Of a stretch of DNA of 64,000 nt, positions 31,215 through 42,478 are shown in pieces. The translations under genes were made by a program, and so were the position numbers. Origin of the DNA: Xestospongia muta (taxonomy: Eukaryota > Porifera > Demospongiae > Haplosclerida > Petrosiidae); the NCBI GenBank assembly GCA_963693285.1, contig OY848930.1:496001-560000 (forward strand), in the 5' to 3' direction. Below the pieces are notes generated by a model. The model saw only the letters and a program-made list of their open reading frames with translations. It was not told the origin of the DNA and ran no database searches. The stretch's first letter is position 1. Each line of letters begins with the position of its first letter.

Positions 31215-32321
31215 ATGGAAGAAACCAGTTTAACAAACAGTACTACATGTCTTAATTTTAACCAAACTCAATCTCATCAAATTGGCATAGTTCGTGGGGT
31301 CACAGGACTTGCCACTATTGTCATCTGTTTGGTTGCCTTAGCAACAATATTGTGTTTGCGAGCATATAAAACATATGCACATAGGTTGTTCCTATACCTA
31401 GCCCTTGTTACCCTCGTTCAAGCACCTACGTATACATTAGAAGTAATGTTTGTGAGTTATAAAAGTGACGAAGCTGATCAGCCATTATGTTCTGTAACTG
31501 GTGTTTATGCTATGTATATATGTTGGTTACAAAACTTAATTGTCTTATGGATAACAGGTTATTTGTTCCGCGTAATTGTGTTAAGAGTTATAATGCAAAC
31601 AAAGAAGGTAGAGATTGCCGTGGGAATTACTTTTCTCTTTCTGCCTATCCCCTTTGCACTTATTCCTCTTATCAATAATCACTATGGAATGGTTGGGGTA
31701 TGGTGTTGGATAAGAAACACAGTGATAGGAGACTGTTCTGAGCAAGACTGGACAGGCTTGGCGTTTCAATACTCGCTGTGGTTTGTTCCAGTGATATTAG
31801 AAGTAATTGTGATCAGTGTAATACTTACTATAATTGTCATTGTCTTATTTGCACGAGCATTCATTGTAAAGAAATATGTCCCGTTCCAGTATGAATATAG
31901 GCGACTACTTCGAGATTCTCTTCCTCTCCTAGTCTTTCCTATCTTCTTTAGTATTATAAGTTGCTTTGAACTAGCTTTATATATGCAAAGTGCACAACAC
32001 AAACCTATATTTGGTTTGTGGATGCTAAATGCAATTATTACTCCTTGTAAAGGTATCTTGATGATTTCGACTTACTTAATACCTATGATATGGGTAAGAA
32101 TGAAGGATTGGTTTCGTAAGAAGACGCTAGTTTTGCGCAAGGAAGAATGGATAGCAGAGGAGAATTCGTCAGTACTTGATAACACGAGTGTGCGGTTTTT
32201 GTCATCGGGTGGACAAGATTGTTATGGAAGTGTTGAAATTGTTAATAAGAAAAAGAAACAATTAGAAAATGGTGGCCACAAAAATAATGGGGATGACCAG
32301 CATCCTGCACGTCAGAGATAA
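31215..32321 (+). CDS. G1: seven-TM receptor, WCWI family (most divergent member)
   Basis: Intronless, 368 residues. A short N-terminus carries two N-glycosylation sequons (N8, N16), followed by seven hydrophobic segments starting at about residue 24. Cys92, before helix 3, and Cys164, within WCWI (163-166) of extracellular loop 2, can form the usual receptor disulfide. The first intracellular loop reads RAYKTYAHRLFLYL, a degraded form of the FKKYxFxxQRLILYL seen in G5-G12. The helix-7 neighbourhood (FGLWMLNAIITPCKG) is conserved. The C-tail is lysine-rich (NKKKKQ) and lacks both the EYP motif and the LDPETRK start of helix 8. First and most diverged unit of the array. Ligand unknown; coupling to G proteins is assumed from the fold. 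Confidence 0.85.
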   Translation: MEETSLTNSTTCLNFNQTQSHQIGIVRGVTGLATIVICLVALATILCLRAYKTYAHRLFLYLALVTLVQAPTYTLEVMFVSYKSDEADQPLCSVTGVYAMYICWLQNLIVLWITGYLFRVIVLRVIMQTKKVEIAVGITFLFLPIPFALIPLINNHYGMVGVWCWIRNTVIGDCSEQDWTGLAFQYSLWFVPVILEVIVISVILTIIVIVLFARAFIVKKYVPFQYEYRRLLRDSLPLLVFPIFFSIISCFELALYMQSAQHKPIFGLWMLNAIITPCKGILMISTYLIPMIWVRMKDWFRKKTLVLRKEEWIAEENSSVLDNTSVRFLSSGGQDCYGSVEIVNKKKKQLENGGHKNNGDDQHPARQR

Positions 32322-32773
32322 TGGTAATTAAATTTTCATAGTAATTTTTGTACTTTTAATGAGTTATACTTTTACAAACTACTTATTTGTAACTGCTTAA
32401 TGAAACAAAATTTATAAACTAAATCTTAAGATAAACAGCTGTTTGATACAATTGCTAACAAAACAGCCATGTGACACTATACATTTAGCAGCTGATCACA
32501 TGACACTTGGCTCCATAGAGACACATATAGCTTTGTTTTATGTATACTGACAATAGTAATATAAGTAGCACTAATAACACTAGATAAATAGCATGCTCAT
32601 TCAGTGGGTATACTGCACTCAGTTGTCTAAACGTGAACTCCATAGTCAAAATTCCATACTCAAAATACGTAATTGTCATCATTACATAACTGATATATAA
32701 TAATCTAGGTCCTGATATAGTCCTCAAGTAGAATTATTGATCAGCAGGCTGATAAGAAGACAGAGAGGAAGAG
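32322..32773. other. Intergenic spacer G1-G2
   Basis: 450 bp without recognisable conserved coding. On the minus strand a 66-codon ATG-initiated frame (about 32485-32682) would encode a peptide with a strongly hydrophobic leucine-rich segment. It has no support beyond being open. Confidence 0.4.
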
Positions 32774-33904
32774 ATGGAAGTCAATATTGGAGTTCTAGTA
32801 GTGGCCAACATCAAAGGGGTGGCAGCTTTGTTTTCTTTAATTGCTAGTATAGTTACAGCTGTATTTTTGTGCTATCACAGAGTTTATATGAGAGTATTGT
32901 ACAGACTATTTCTTTGTCTTCTCTTCACAACAATTCTCTCCTCTATAGCCTTGATCTTTCAAACAATTTCTGTGAATATTCTCTTGCTTTCAGACAACAA
33001 TGAAACCTGGGAAGAAAGCGATCTTACGGATGTCTTGTGTACAATATCAAGTGCATTTTTGAATTATACAAGTTGGTTGGACGTCTTTATCATCACTACA
33101 ATAGTCATGTGGTTAGTGCGAACAACAGTCAAACCAACAACGTTCAACAAGGCAGTTGAGAATTCATTGAAAATGACAAATCAAACGAAATGGAAATGCT
33201 GTGAATTTTGTTGTTTTTTCTCTATTACAACAATACCTCTGATCACTATTGTACCTCCAGTATTAGCTGCTAAGATAGGGTCAATAAAAGGACTGTGGTG
33301 TCAAGTGGGAACATTGATGGTAACAAACAGAACTTACGAGGTCAACGAAGGAATGGACACACTTAACATAATCCGTCTCCTATTCTGGTATGTGCCTACA
33401 TTTGTATTGTTAGTTTTGGACACTGTTTTACTTATATATTGCACAAGCAAACTCTGTTGGAGATTAAAGACAAGTTTTAGTTTTTTACGAGGGCAACACA
33501 AAGAAGTACTCAAAGATGGTATAGCTCTGACATCATTTATAATGATCATCTATATTGTTTATTTCATTCAATTAATGAGTGCATTGTATTTTATTGTCGC
33601 TACTGAATCACAGATTGTATTCTGGGGAATTGAGGCAATTGCTATTGGTATCCGAGGTGTTGCTATCATCATTATGTTCTTTAATTCACACAGGAGAAGC
33701 AAGATACAACAGGTTGAATTTGGCAAAGTAAACACAGAGCCATTTAGTCCAAGTCACACAAATCCAGCTTTATGTGATAATGAAGATTATACACCAGCTC
33801 ATATGATAAATTCGAGCTACTCGTTTGATAGAAAATTGCGTCTTCAAGAATCGGCTTTTATTCAAAAACATGACACCTTACTATCAACTTCTGTTCAAGT
33901 CTAA
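32774..33904 (+). CDS. G2: seven-TM receptor, WCQV variant
   Basis: Intronless, 376 residues. The protein enters helix 1 almost at once (MEVNIGVLVVANIKGVAALF), so there is practically no extracellular N-terminus. Instead the loop between helices 2 and 3 is long and carries a sequon (N76). Cys89 and Cys176 (in WCQV, 175-178) form the predicted disulfide pair; the Ile of WCWI is replaced by Val and the second Trp by Gln. The C-tail is about 70 residues, with Ser/Thr clusters and ending LLSTSVQV. It is the only intact member of the G2-G4 block, whose other two copies carry lesions. Confidence 0.85.
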   Translation: MEVNIGVLVVANIKGVAALFSLIASIVTAVFLCYHRVYMRVLYRLFLCLLFTTILSSIALIFQTISVNILLLSDNNETWEESDLTDVLCTISSAFLNYTSWLDVFIITTIVMWLVRTTVKPTTFNKAVENSLKMTNQTKWKCCEFCCFFSITTIPLITIVPPVLAAKIGSIKGLWCQVGTLMVTNRTYEVNEGMDTLNIIRLLFWYVPTFVLLVLDTVLLIYCTSKLCWRLKTSFSFLRGQHKEVLKDGIALTSFIMIIYIVYFIQLMSALYFIVATESQIVFWGIEAIAIGIRGVAIIIMFFNSHRRSKIQQVEFGKVNTEPFSPSHTNPALCDNEDYTPAHMINSSYSFDRKLRLQESAFIQKHDTLLSTSVQV

Positions 33905-34311
33905 AATGTGTGTTTATATATAATATAATTGAACCATTTTTAGTAAAGTTTACTAGTCATCCTTAGACATGAGACTAATTTAAAGAAAAGTTTCTATAAG
34001 TATGTCTAACCCTTTATTATAATAATTACCAAAATACAACAAAAAATTTAATAGACAATGGAATTAAACTTTACCCTTCACTCTTTATCTAATAAAAGGT
34101 ACCATTTGAAAATGTTCTAGTACAATGTGTATCATGTGCTGCCTCATAATAACAGACTATATGTTGTGCAATGACACACAATACACTAATACTATTATTC
34201 TATTGACTGTGTGTGGGCAACTTGTATTTGAGGATGAAATATAACAATTATACCAAATAGGGCAAACAATTGCATTCCAAGCACTGTGATTGTATAAGCT
34301 TTCAGACAAAA
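33905..34311. other. Intergenic spacer G2-G3
   Basis: 407 bp, AT-rich, no coding or repeat structure recognised. Confidence 0.5.
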
Positions 34312-35440
34312 ATGGTTACCCAAACTGGAGTTCTACTAGCAACTAATATCAAAGGAGTGGCTGCTTAGTTTTGTTTAGTAGTTAGTATCTCAACAGCTGC
34401 TATTTGGTTTTGCTACGGTGTCTATATGAGAGCGATCTATAAATTACTCTTATATGTTCTGGTCTCGACTATTCTCTCCTCTCTTGCATTCATATTTGAG
34501 TCAGCAGCAGTGGACAACCTTTTGCTTTCTGATTATAATGACACTTGGAACATGTATAATGATTCACTTACTGATCAGGTTTGGAATGTAAGTAACACAA
34601 CAACCATTGCTGAAAACAATAATATTTTGTGTACAATATCAGGTGCTTTTTTATTCTGTACCAGCTGGATAGATGTTATCATTATCATAGCATTAGTAAA
34701 CTGGCTTAACAATATCTCCTCAAAAAAATCAATTGATGTGATAATTAAGTTTACAATGAAAAAGACAAACTTAAGACGGTGCATTGTGGCATTTGCAATT
34801 GTTTGTTTCACCATGATTTTATTCCTATTACCTAGCATTGTAATCTTTGTCATTCTAATTAATGCTTTTCAACCATGGTGCCAGTTAAGAACCAATACTG
34901 ATAAAGACATTGACTATTCGTTGTCTGTAGGATTGCTTAGCGCAGCCTGGTATGGTCCAACACTAGTCTTAACACTAGTTATATTTATTCTTCTTACGAG
35001 ATACACAATCAAAGCTCACAATTTGTTTAAGACAATCTATCTCCTAAGAGAGCAACCCAAGGATATTCAGAAAGATGGAAAAACTTTCAGTGCATTCATA
35101 CTATTTGTTAACTTTATAATAGGTATACTTTTAATTCAAATATTGGCCAGCTTCTTATACTTTTTTTGTATACCAAAAGATTGTGCTATTATACATTGAG
35201 GCAACAGTAATTGGCATACGTGGTATAGCTATCATCGTCATGTGGCTAAACTCACACACGACGAAAGACTCTAGATGTGATATCTGTCAGTTACTGACAA
35301 ATTATTTCAAGAGCTCACAATCCCTGATCAACATAATGATACCATGGATGAAGACAAAAGATGTATGCCGAAATGATTTGACCATACGTCCAATACACAC
35401 CAGTTATTCTGAGAATTATATTTCACACACTCCACTCTGA
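34312..35440 (+). pseudogene. G3 pseudogene: seven-TM receptor of the G2 type
   Basis: The original start ATGGTTACCCAAACTGG at 34312 aligns with G2 and G4. Codon 19 is TAG (34366-34368) where both paralogues have TTG (Leu), a single T-to-A change. The frame then stays open through six helices. It shifts near 35160-35190, next to a run of seven T, so one frame ends at 35199 and the homologous helix-7 segment (EATVIGIRGIAIIVMW) continues in the next frame to TGA at 35438. Two independent lesions make loss of function likely. An internal in-frame ATG at 34426 could still give a product lacking helix 1, but that too would break at the frameshift. An AATAAA follows at 35495-35500. Confidence 0.85.
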
Positions 35441-36232
35441 ACTGTTAACTGTTTCAAATATCTTTGTCAGCATTTTTCTATCTAGTTAAGATTAAATAAA
35501 AATGTTGCTGTATCTTTCATTCAAATATTAGCGAATTATTTTACTTTTTTGTCTACCAAAAAATTACACTCTTATGTGTTGAGGCAACAGTAATTGGTAT
35601 ACGTGGTACTATTATCACTGTCGTGTGCCCAAACTCATACACAAAATATCAAAAATATAACAGTTGTCAGTTACTATAGAAACCCTATAAGATATTAGAG
35701 CGCTAAACCAGCAACACAAAGTTATGAATAAAGGTATTAGAGAGATACCTATATGAATTGATGGGTGACACAACTACTACTGTACTGTGTAACAGTAATG
35801 ATAATGATAGTAATATATGACTGTATAATACTAACAGTTGTCCATTAAAAGATGATTGCTTTTAAGCCAAAACTTACTTTTATGTTTTATAGTCAAATGT
35901 AAAAACATTTAACTTAACAAGTGTGTCTACTGCTGTCTATATACGTCCTAACACAATTATTATTATATTGGTATTAATTTAATTTGAGCTAATAAAATCA
36001 ATATTATAATAATTTAACTGCTTATCTCATAATCAAAGATTTTAGTGTTTTTCTTTCTAGTTCCTTGATATTCTATTCCCAATATGGAAACAACTACCAA
36101 TAATTGCGACAGTAGGTGGTATTCGTAAACTTAGAGAAGGAAAAGATGTTTGTTTTAACCAAATATGAAAAAACAATGAATTCAATTATATCATAAACGA
36201 AAAATATTTTATAAGTGTAAGTGATAGCTACA
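35441..36232. other. Spacer G3-G4 containing a receptor fragment
   Basis: About 790 bp. Apart from the helix-7 remnant at 35520-35680, the rest is AT-rich without coding. Confidence 0.5.
35520..35680 (+). pseudogene. Remnant of a G3-like 3' end
   Basis: This stretch repeats, with about 80% identity by eye, the G3 sequence around 35140-35300. The shared block includes GTTGAGGCAACAGTAATTGG and the following GTATACGTGGTA. It codes for the helix-7 region only, is out of frame in places, and is surrounded by unrelated DNA. It is either the stub of a former array member or a local 3' duplication of G3. Confidence 0.75.
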
Positions 36233-37278
36233 ATGACAGAGATGGGTTCTCAAACTGGACTTTTGGTGGTAACAAATATCAAAGCAGTAGCTGCTTTGTT
36301 TTGTTTAGTAGTTAGTATCTCAACAATTGTCTTTCTATGTTATTATCGTGCCTACAGGAGAGAATTGTATACTTTGTTTGTCTTCCTTTTAGTCTCGGCT
36401 GTTACTTTCTCTCTAGCGTTGCTGTTTGAGTCAGCAGCTGTGGATATTGTCTTGGGCTCCGACAAATATGAAACTTGGTATAATAGTAAGCTTGCCAATG
36501 TTTTGTGTACAATATCAGGTATATTTGTCCACTACACTACCACATTGGACGTCCTTCTTATTACTATTATAACTGTATGGGTTGTGAGAGTAAGTGTGAA
36601 ATCAAAAACGCTAGAAGAGGCAATTGAAAAATCAACGAAGAAGACAAAAATATGGTACTTTGTTTCAATGAAATTCTGTTTCATCATACCTTTACCTTAT
36701 GTGTTGGGTTGTATTAAACTAAATAAAGGCTGTGGTGTCATGTGAAACAAGCCGAGTTAAATAATACCAATGCTGAGTTAAATGATACTGATATTGATTG
36801 GATTTATTTCGGAAAGCATTTTGCATATCTCAAAGTACCAGTTTTTGTATTATTAATTCTCAATGTAGCTCTTTTTATGTACAGGAACTCCATGATGACT
36901 TGCAAGATGAATATAATCGAAATCATGAAAATTCAAAGCAAAGATATACGTAAAGAGGGTCTAGTGTTTATTGCATTAATTTTAATGGTCCTGGTTGTAA
37001 TTATCACATATAATGTTGAAATTATGGTGATTATGGCATCAAATGTTTTGATTGTTATTACAAGACTTGTACTGCCTGGTTTCAAGGCAGTTTATATTGG
37101 CATTCAAAGTGTGATGATTGTTTTCCTGTTTATTTATCTCATAAAAAGTAGACCCAAGATACAAAAGCAACCATCTGATACAAATATTCATTACCAACAA
37201 GAAGAAACACAATTACTTTTTCCTAATTACAACAGTAATGGTGATGATGAGGAACTGGAGGAAGACTGTCTGGTCTGA
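36233..37278 (+). pseudogene. G4 pseudogene: seven-TM receptor with one frameshift
   Basis: Starts MTEMGSQTGLLVVTNIKAV at 36233. It stays open through helix 4 until TGA at 36743-36745, then continues in another frame to TGA at 37276-37278. The break is explained by one deleted base at about 36725. G2 reads AAAGGACTGTGGTGTCAAGTG where G4 reads AAAGGCTGTGGTGTCATGTG, so the WC pair of loop 2 is still legible across the shift. The remaining halves are both well preserved (168 and about 175 codons), which indicates a recent lesion, or possibly a sequencing or assembly error. A polyadenylation signal AATAAA is at 37292-37297. Confidence 0.8.
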
Positions 37279-38720
37279 TCTTTATAATATAAATAAAATC
37301 TGAGCTACTAGTCCATTAAAAAAGGTTACTTTCAACCCAAAACAAACTTTATATTGTTTATGTATTAAGATGTAAAAACATTTGGCCAATTGTTGAGTAC
37401 AGTATATTGTGAATGCTAACATTACATAATTATTAAAATTATTATTATAAATGATATTTTAACCTTGTAACAATATCTGGAGTACTCCATTACATTGCTA
37501 AACAAGAACAAAGGAGAATCTTATCTTAATATTTATGACCCAATCTGGAAAAGCCACATTTACTGAAAAAAAGCTTGCACGTACACAGTAACTAACAACC
37601 ATTTTGTACAGGATGATTACCAAATTTGGAATGCAGGAAGTCTAATCACTAAACAACTTACATACTAACTCATCCTATATATATGGCTGCATACACAAGC
37701 ATCCATTCAAAATTTTCCCCCTCGCAAAGTTTATTCTGCCAAATTGGATCACAAACATTTTATAGTTCCCTATACACCACTTAGTGTTTGTGACGCAATT
37801 GAGTAAATAAATTAATTGGATTTAATAGCAATTAGTCCTATGTTGTAGTAATTCCCACTATAAAAGGATCAATTAACAGTAGAGTAAGTTTGTTTAAATG
37901 AGACAAGATGTTTTCATAATACAACTAGGACTTGTACATTGATAGAATAACAATGTACATCGAGTTTTATCCTCATGCCAATACTATGATCAAATTTCAT
38001 TCCCAAACCAAACAATAACTACAGCCCATACAAATACACATTTTACGCATTCCACTACAATATAGTTAAATACCACATCTCCTAATACTTTAACAAACAA
38101 TACACATTAATACACATTAATCCACCACAGTATTAGCACTATGTATACAATGGTTAACCATATTACAAAACAGCTGGTCCAATTCGAACTTAACTAAAAC
38201 AACAATATTACAACACTACTAAAGGAAGTTACATGGACTAATACACTAGTGGCTATAGTATACACCTCTCTCCACCCTCAAGCCCTCAAGATTACTTGTA
38301 ATAACAGAGCTAGTAGCAGCTGTAGTGGAGTGATCAGAGAGAGGCTAATTGCTGTGGTAGATAGTTTCATGTTATAGTAAATAGCTAGAATAGCATCTTC
38401 ATGTGAAGTGATCTCAGATCTGTACTTCTCCAACAAACTATAGTACAACTATAGTAACTCACAACTAAGTTTTGACTGTTAACTTCATAACTTGTCAGGG
38501 GCAGTAACAAGTATTTTGATTACTACAAATTGGAAGCCTGAACTTACAAGAAAAGAAGATACCTTCCAGTCTGGCTGTCTCTGTATATCTGGTAATACAC
38601 AACTGGTCAGTGTTTGTCTAAGAGTATAACTTTTCTTTCCATACTCACCTCCATATTATCAATTATATAAAGATCAGGGTAAACCATTATTTGTAAAGAT
38701 TCTTGACAATCTTGCCAAAA
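37279..38720. other. Long intergenic spacer G4-G5
   Basis: 1.44 kb, the largest gap of the array. No conserved coding, RNA gene or clear tandem repeat seen on either strand. It marks the border between the G2-G4 block and the G5-G8 block. Confidence 0.5.
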
Positions 38721-39935
38721 ATGCCTGGGTCTGGTAATTTATCAGACCCCTGTGATGACTTTCAAACTCTAAAATATACTATTCTATCAGGTCTACGTGC
38801 CTTTCTGGCACTTTTCTCTTTCATCTCTTGTCTCTTGGTTGTTATCCTGATCCTTCTCTTCAAAAGATATCATTTTTTTGTACAGAGACTAGTTTTGTAT
38901 GTATGCATAATAGCAGCCATTAATTCTATTGCTATTATAGCTCAAAAAGTGGACTATTTTGACCCTAACACACAACAAGAAGGCATCATCGACAAATATT
39001 GTATTTTCAGTGGATTTTTTGAATTGTACACAAGCCTTGTTGAATTGCTTATTCTTCTCTGTATAACACATGGTCTCTATCATAGTGTGATAAAACAGAA
39101 ACCTAAAAAATACCTTGAGGGTATCTATGTCAGTATCTCACTTCTTTTACCATTAGTTATTGCTTGTATTCCATTTTTTGGACTATCCTACGGCAAGTCT
39201 GGACCGTGGTGTTGGATACGGGAACGAGACTCTGAATGTGACCCGTATCTCTTTGGCATCATTCTCCAATTTGCTATCTGGTATATACCTTTGGTTGCCA
39301 TAACAATCATTATTTTATCTGCTTATGTGGCCACTTTGTGTAAGCTCAGAAATGGCATTGAGAATCACTGGCAAGGACCATATGATCCTGAAGTCCTTGT
39401 ACAACGTGGAAGGCTTCGTAAAGTGGTCAAAATCATGCTAGCATATCTCCCAGTCCTTTATCTAGTAGTAAATCTTTTTTCATTACCCAATGCTATATAC
39501 TGGGCAATAGGAGAGCGTCCTATATTTGCTTTATGGGTGCTCCACGCTATTCTTCCACCATTACGAGGGGCACTTTTTGCTATACCTTATCTCTTCCACA
39601 CTGATACCAGACGCCAATTAAACAAAATAAGTCTACGAGCAGCTGTAACACAAAGACTAAGCAGAAAGCAACAAATTAACTCCTATCCGGCTAAGGAATG
39701 TACCTTCTCTGATAGTCTAACTTTTCCAGCTACTGCTGATACTACCATTGAAAGAAATAGGGTTTATAGAAACCCAAGCTTACGTCTCCAACCTTCAGAA
39801 GAGACTTCCCCTAAGAGTACTAGTGAAAATGATTTAAATCCCTTGAATGAGGAAGAAAGGGTTGAAGCGGGTTTGTCTACAACGCTATCCCAAACAAGTA
39901 CTGTAAGTAGTTATATTGAAAATGAAGCCAGTTAG
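38721..39935 (+). CDS. G5: seven-TM receptor, WCWI, long Ser/Thr-rich tail
   Basis: Intronless, 404 residues from the first ATG (MPGSGNLSDPCDDF). Cys94 and Cys164 (WCWI 163-166) form the predicted disulfide. The first intracellular loop reads LFKRYHFFVQRLVLYV. Helix 7 is followed by an altered helix-8 start (HTDTRRQLN rather than LDPETRK). The cytoplasmic tail of about 105 residues is the longest of the set and rich in Ser/Thr and acidic residues, suggesting phosphorylation and arrestin control. It keeps a variant of the tail motif (NSYPAK, then FSDSL). The frame is open for six codons upstream, but no earlier ATG exists. Confidence 0.87.
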   Translation: MPGSGNLSDPCDDFQTLKYTILSGLRAFLALFSFISCLLVVILILLFKRYHFFVQRLVLYVCIIAAINSIAIIAQKVDYFDPNTQQEGIIDKYCIFSGFFELYTSLVELLILLCITHGLYHSVIKQKPKKYLEGIYVSISLLLPLVIACIPFFGLSYGKSGPWCWIRERDSECDPYLFGIILQFAIWYIPLVAITIIILSAYVATLCKLRNGIENHWQGPYDPEVLVQRGRLRKVVKIMLAYLPVLYLVVNLFSLPNAIYWAIGERPIFALWVLHAILPPLRGALFAIPYLFHTDTRRQLNKISLRAAVTQRLSRKQQINSYPAKECTFSDSLTFPATADTTIERNRVYRNPSLRLQPSEETSPKSTSENDLNPLNEEERVEAGLSTTLSQTSTVSSYIENEAS

Positions 39936-40513
39936 AAGAGATAGATGATGATATGGTGGTAACCATTGTGTGTGAGTATATGTATGTATGTGTGTGTGTG
40001 TATCGAAGTGTGTGTGTGTGTGTATCAGAGTATGTATGCTTATATAATATGAATTAATGGAGTGTGTGTAAGTTTATATAATACGTATGTTTATAGATAA
40101 CAATTAAACTAATTATTATAACTATTACCTTCACTTTGTGTATACATAATTACACGTATAACAACCATATAATTGACTTGATATTGTGTTGTACTTTTTA
40201 TAATAATAATAATAACCATTATACTATTAGGATTCACATTTCAAAGTAGTTCAAAGTAACCACAAAACTTCCCTAACATCTGATACTGCCATGTGTTGGC
40301 AGACACAAGCAATTACTACCTAACAATGACATACCACTGTCAAGGAAACAGGAAGCGATCAATTACTATAACAATATTCATAGTGTGATATCACATGATC
40401 TTTAAACAATATCAAAGTTTCCTTAAGCTGAGCCAATCACAACTGAACATAATTGTTACAACTAGACCAGAACAGCTGAGGGACAACTAGCTCACTCTTT
40501 AGCCAGTTCTAAG
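39936..40513. other. Spacer G5-G6 with (GT)n tract
   Basis: 578 bp. An interrupted GT-rich microsatellite occupies about 39966-40025; the rest is AT-rich and non-coding. Confidence 0.5.
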
Positions 40514-41533
40514 ATGAACAATAGCAGTGATTTGTCTTGCTTTGAAATCTATGACAACAAAGGCTTCTTAGCAGTGGTCACTCTTCGATCTGCCATATCC
40601 ATATTCTCCTTCTTTTCCTGTCTCTGTATCATTTTTTTAATAATACTTTTTCAAAAATATCTCTTTTTTACCCAAAGACTCATTTTATACCTTAGCATAG
40701 CTACATTGGGATATTCTATTGTTGCAGCTATCAATGTCGAAGGATATAAAGCGTACAGAGACAGTGCTGTTCAAAGATATTGTGTCTTTACTGGTTTTTT
40801 AGAGCAAGTCATAACATGGTGGGTTCTGCTGTCTGTCACGTGCATTATGGTAGACTTGTTCGTGAAGGTCATGTTTAACAAGATGACAGAGTGGTTTGAG
40901 GTTGGATATGTTCTCATTATCTTTGCCTCTCCTTTGCTTATCGCTTGGATACCTTTTATATACCTTGCTTATGGTTCTTCAGGAGCATGGTGCTGGATAC
41001 GCTCCAAAGAATATAAGGATTGTTCTGACTTTACCTTTGGGTTAGTATTACAGTTCGCCTTGTACTATGTTCCCCTGTATCTCCTTATGGCTATCCTTCT
41101 TGTGCTATTGATTATCATCTTGGTGAAGTTACGCAGACAGCAAACCAGCTGGGTTGGAAAGTTTGATCCAAAAACATTAGAAATGAAGAAACAGATGCAG
41201 AAGGAAGTTCTTCCGTTAATTTATTATCCTATAATTTTCTTGGTAATTAACATACCTCCATGGATCACCAGGATTACCAGTCAGGCTCAACCAAATAAAC
41301 CAGTCTTGGCATTGTGGATCATATCAGCCATAGTGTTCCCTCTCCAAGGTGTCATTATAATGTTGGCGTTTGCTATTGATTCAGAAACACGAAAAATGCT
41401 GAGTTTGCCTAAAATTGCTGCTGCTATTAGGAGGTTATTCAGACGAGAAGGAAATGTCGATGAGTACCCATTGGATACTACTCATACTGAAGAGCCTGAG
41501 ATTACACAAATGTATACTAGTGATGAGAATTAA
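40514..41533 (+). CDS. G6: seven-TM receptor, WCWI
   Basis: Intronless, 339 residues. The N-terminus is MNNSSDLSC with overlapping sequons at N2/N3. Helix 1 is preceded by a conserved 'LRSAISIFSF' arginine. Cys90 pairs with Cys160 in WCWI (159-162). FTFGLVLQFALYYVPL marks entry to helix 5, and ALWIISAIVFPLQG is helix 7. The tail is short (about 35 residues), acidic, and contains DEYPLD but no DSL. An AATAAA lies 133 bp after the stop (41666-41671). Closest relatives in the window are G7 and G8. Confidence 0.88.
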   Translation: MNNSSDLSCFEIYDNKGFLAVVTLRSAISIFSFFSCLCIIFLIILFQKYLFFTQRLILYLSIATLGYSIVAAINVEGYKAYRDSAVQRYCVFTGFLEQVITWWVLLSVTCIMVDLFVKVMFNKMTEWFEVGYVLIIFASPLLIAWIPFIYLAYGSSGAWCWIRSKEYKDCSDFTFGLVLQFALYYVPLYLLMAILLVLLIIILVKLRRQQTSWVGKFDPKTLEMKKQMQKEVLPLIYYPIIFLVINIPPWITRITSQAQPNKPVLALWIISAIVFPLQGVIIMLAFAIDSETRKMLSLPKIAAAIRRLFRREGNVDEYPLDTTHTEEPEITQMYTSDEN

Positions 41534-42478
41534 AATCATCGACAAAACAACAGATAGACGTGAGTATTAATTTGTTGTATATTCTATTGCCAGTGATCAT
41601 CTTTTATTACTAGTAGCTATATTGCATATTTTTTCAATTAATATATAATTTTGTTATATCTCTCAAATAAAATTCACTGAATTAATTTTTACTTAATATA
41701 TTGTAACTCTTTTGTTTTGTGTTTATGTGTGTCATATTATGATCGGACAAAAATATTAGATCATTGCTGTATAATTGTTGTTGGGTTTTTAAATTAATAT
41801 CGTTAATTATTAATTTATTAACAGATTGTGTAAAAACTATACCTCACAAAATGGGATATCTTATCAAAATGTACTTACCGGCAGTGGCGTAGAACAGTGT
41901 CTACAATATTATCTGAGTCAGTCTTCAGTTTCAAATGCATGTTTACTAATAGTCATATTCCTTAAAAGTGAAATCAAAGTATATTTGGGAAGATTATGAA
42001 TCCTGTTACTATATGAGTCAAGTCTTCCACTCCCAAATGTATGCTCAGGCAATATTCACATTCCTTAAAAGTGAAATCAAAGTATATTTGGGAAGATTAT
42101 GAATCCTGTTACTATGTGAGTCAAGTCTTCCACTCCCAAATGTATGCTCAGGCAATGGTCACATTCCTTAAAGTAAAATCATAGTATATTTGGGAAGACT
42201 ATGAATCCTGTTACTATGTGAGTCAAGTCTTCCAGTCAGCAATAACACATTCTTTAAAGTCAAATCATAGTATGTTTGGTAATATTCATGATCCTATCAC
42301 AGCAAAGGACCAAAATGTGTTATGAATTTAATTACTATCTAGTTTTTAACAGCCCTGGTGAAGGTCAACTGTTAAAAGAAGTCTCTCACAAGACACTCTC
42401 CCCCTCAATACAGACAGTGGTTTGTAATTGGTATGCTAATTAAATAGTTTATTCTCAACAATCAAGCGTGAGTTAGTA
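41534..42478. other. Spacer G6-G7 with a triplicated 100-bp repeat
   Basis: 945 bp. The first part holds the G6 3' end (AATAAA at 41666). The second part, about 41930-42260, consists of three imperfect copies of a roughly 100-bp sequence. No gene seen. Confidence 0.5.
41930..42260. repeat. Three imperfect copies of an about 100-bp repeat upstream of G7
   Basis: Each copy contains CATTCCTTAAAAGTGAAATC, an AAAGTATATTTGGGAAGATTA block and GTGAGTCAAGTCTTCCA. The third copy has decayed. The repeats end about 220 bp before the G7 start and might belong to its promoter. Confidence 0.85.

Noticed and set aside
34426..35199. G3 as a functional N-terminally shortened receptor
   Set aside because: Besides the early stop, the frame shifts before helix 7, so no complete seven-helix protein can be made.
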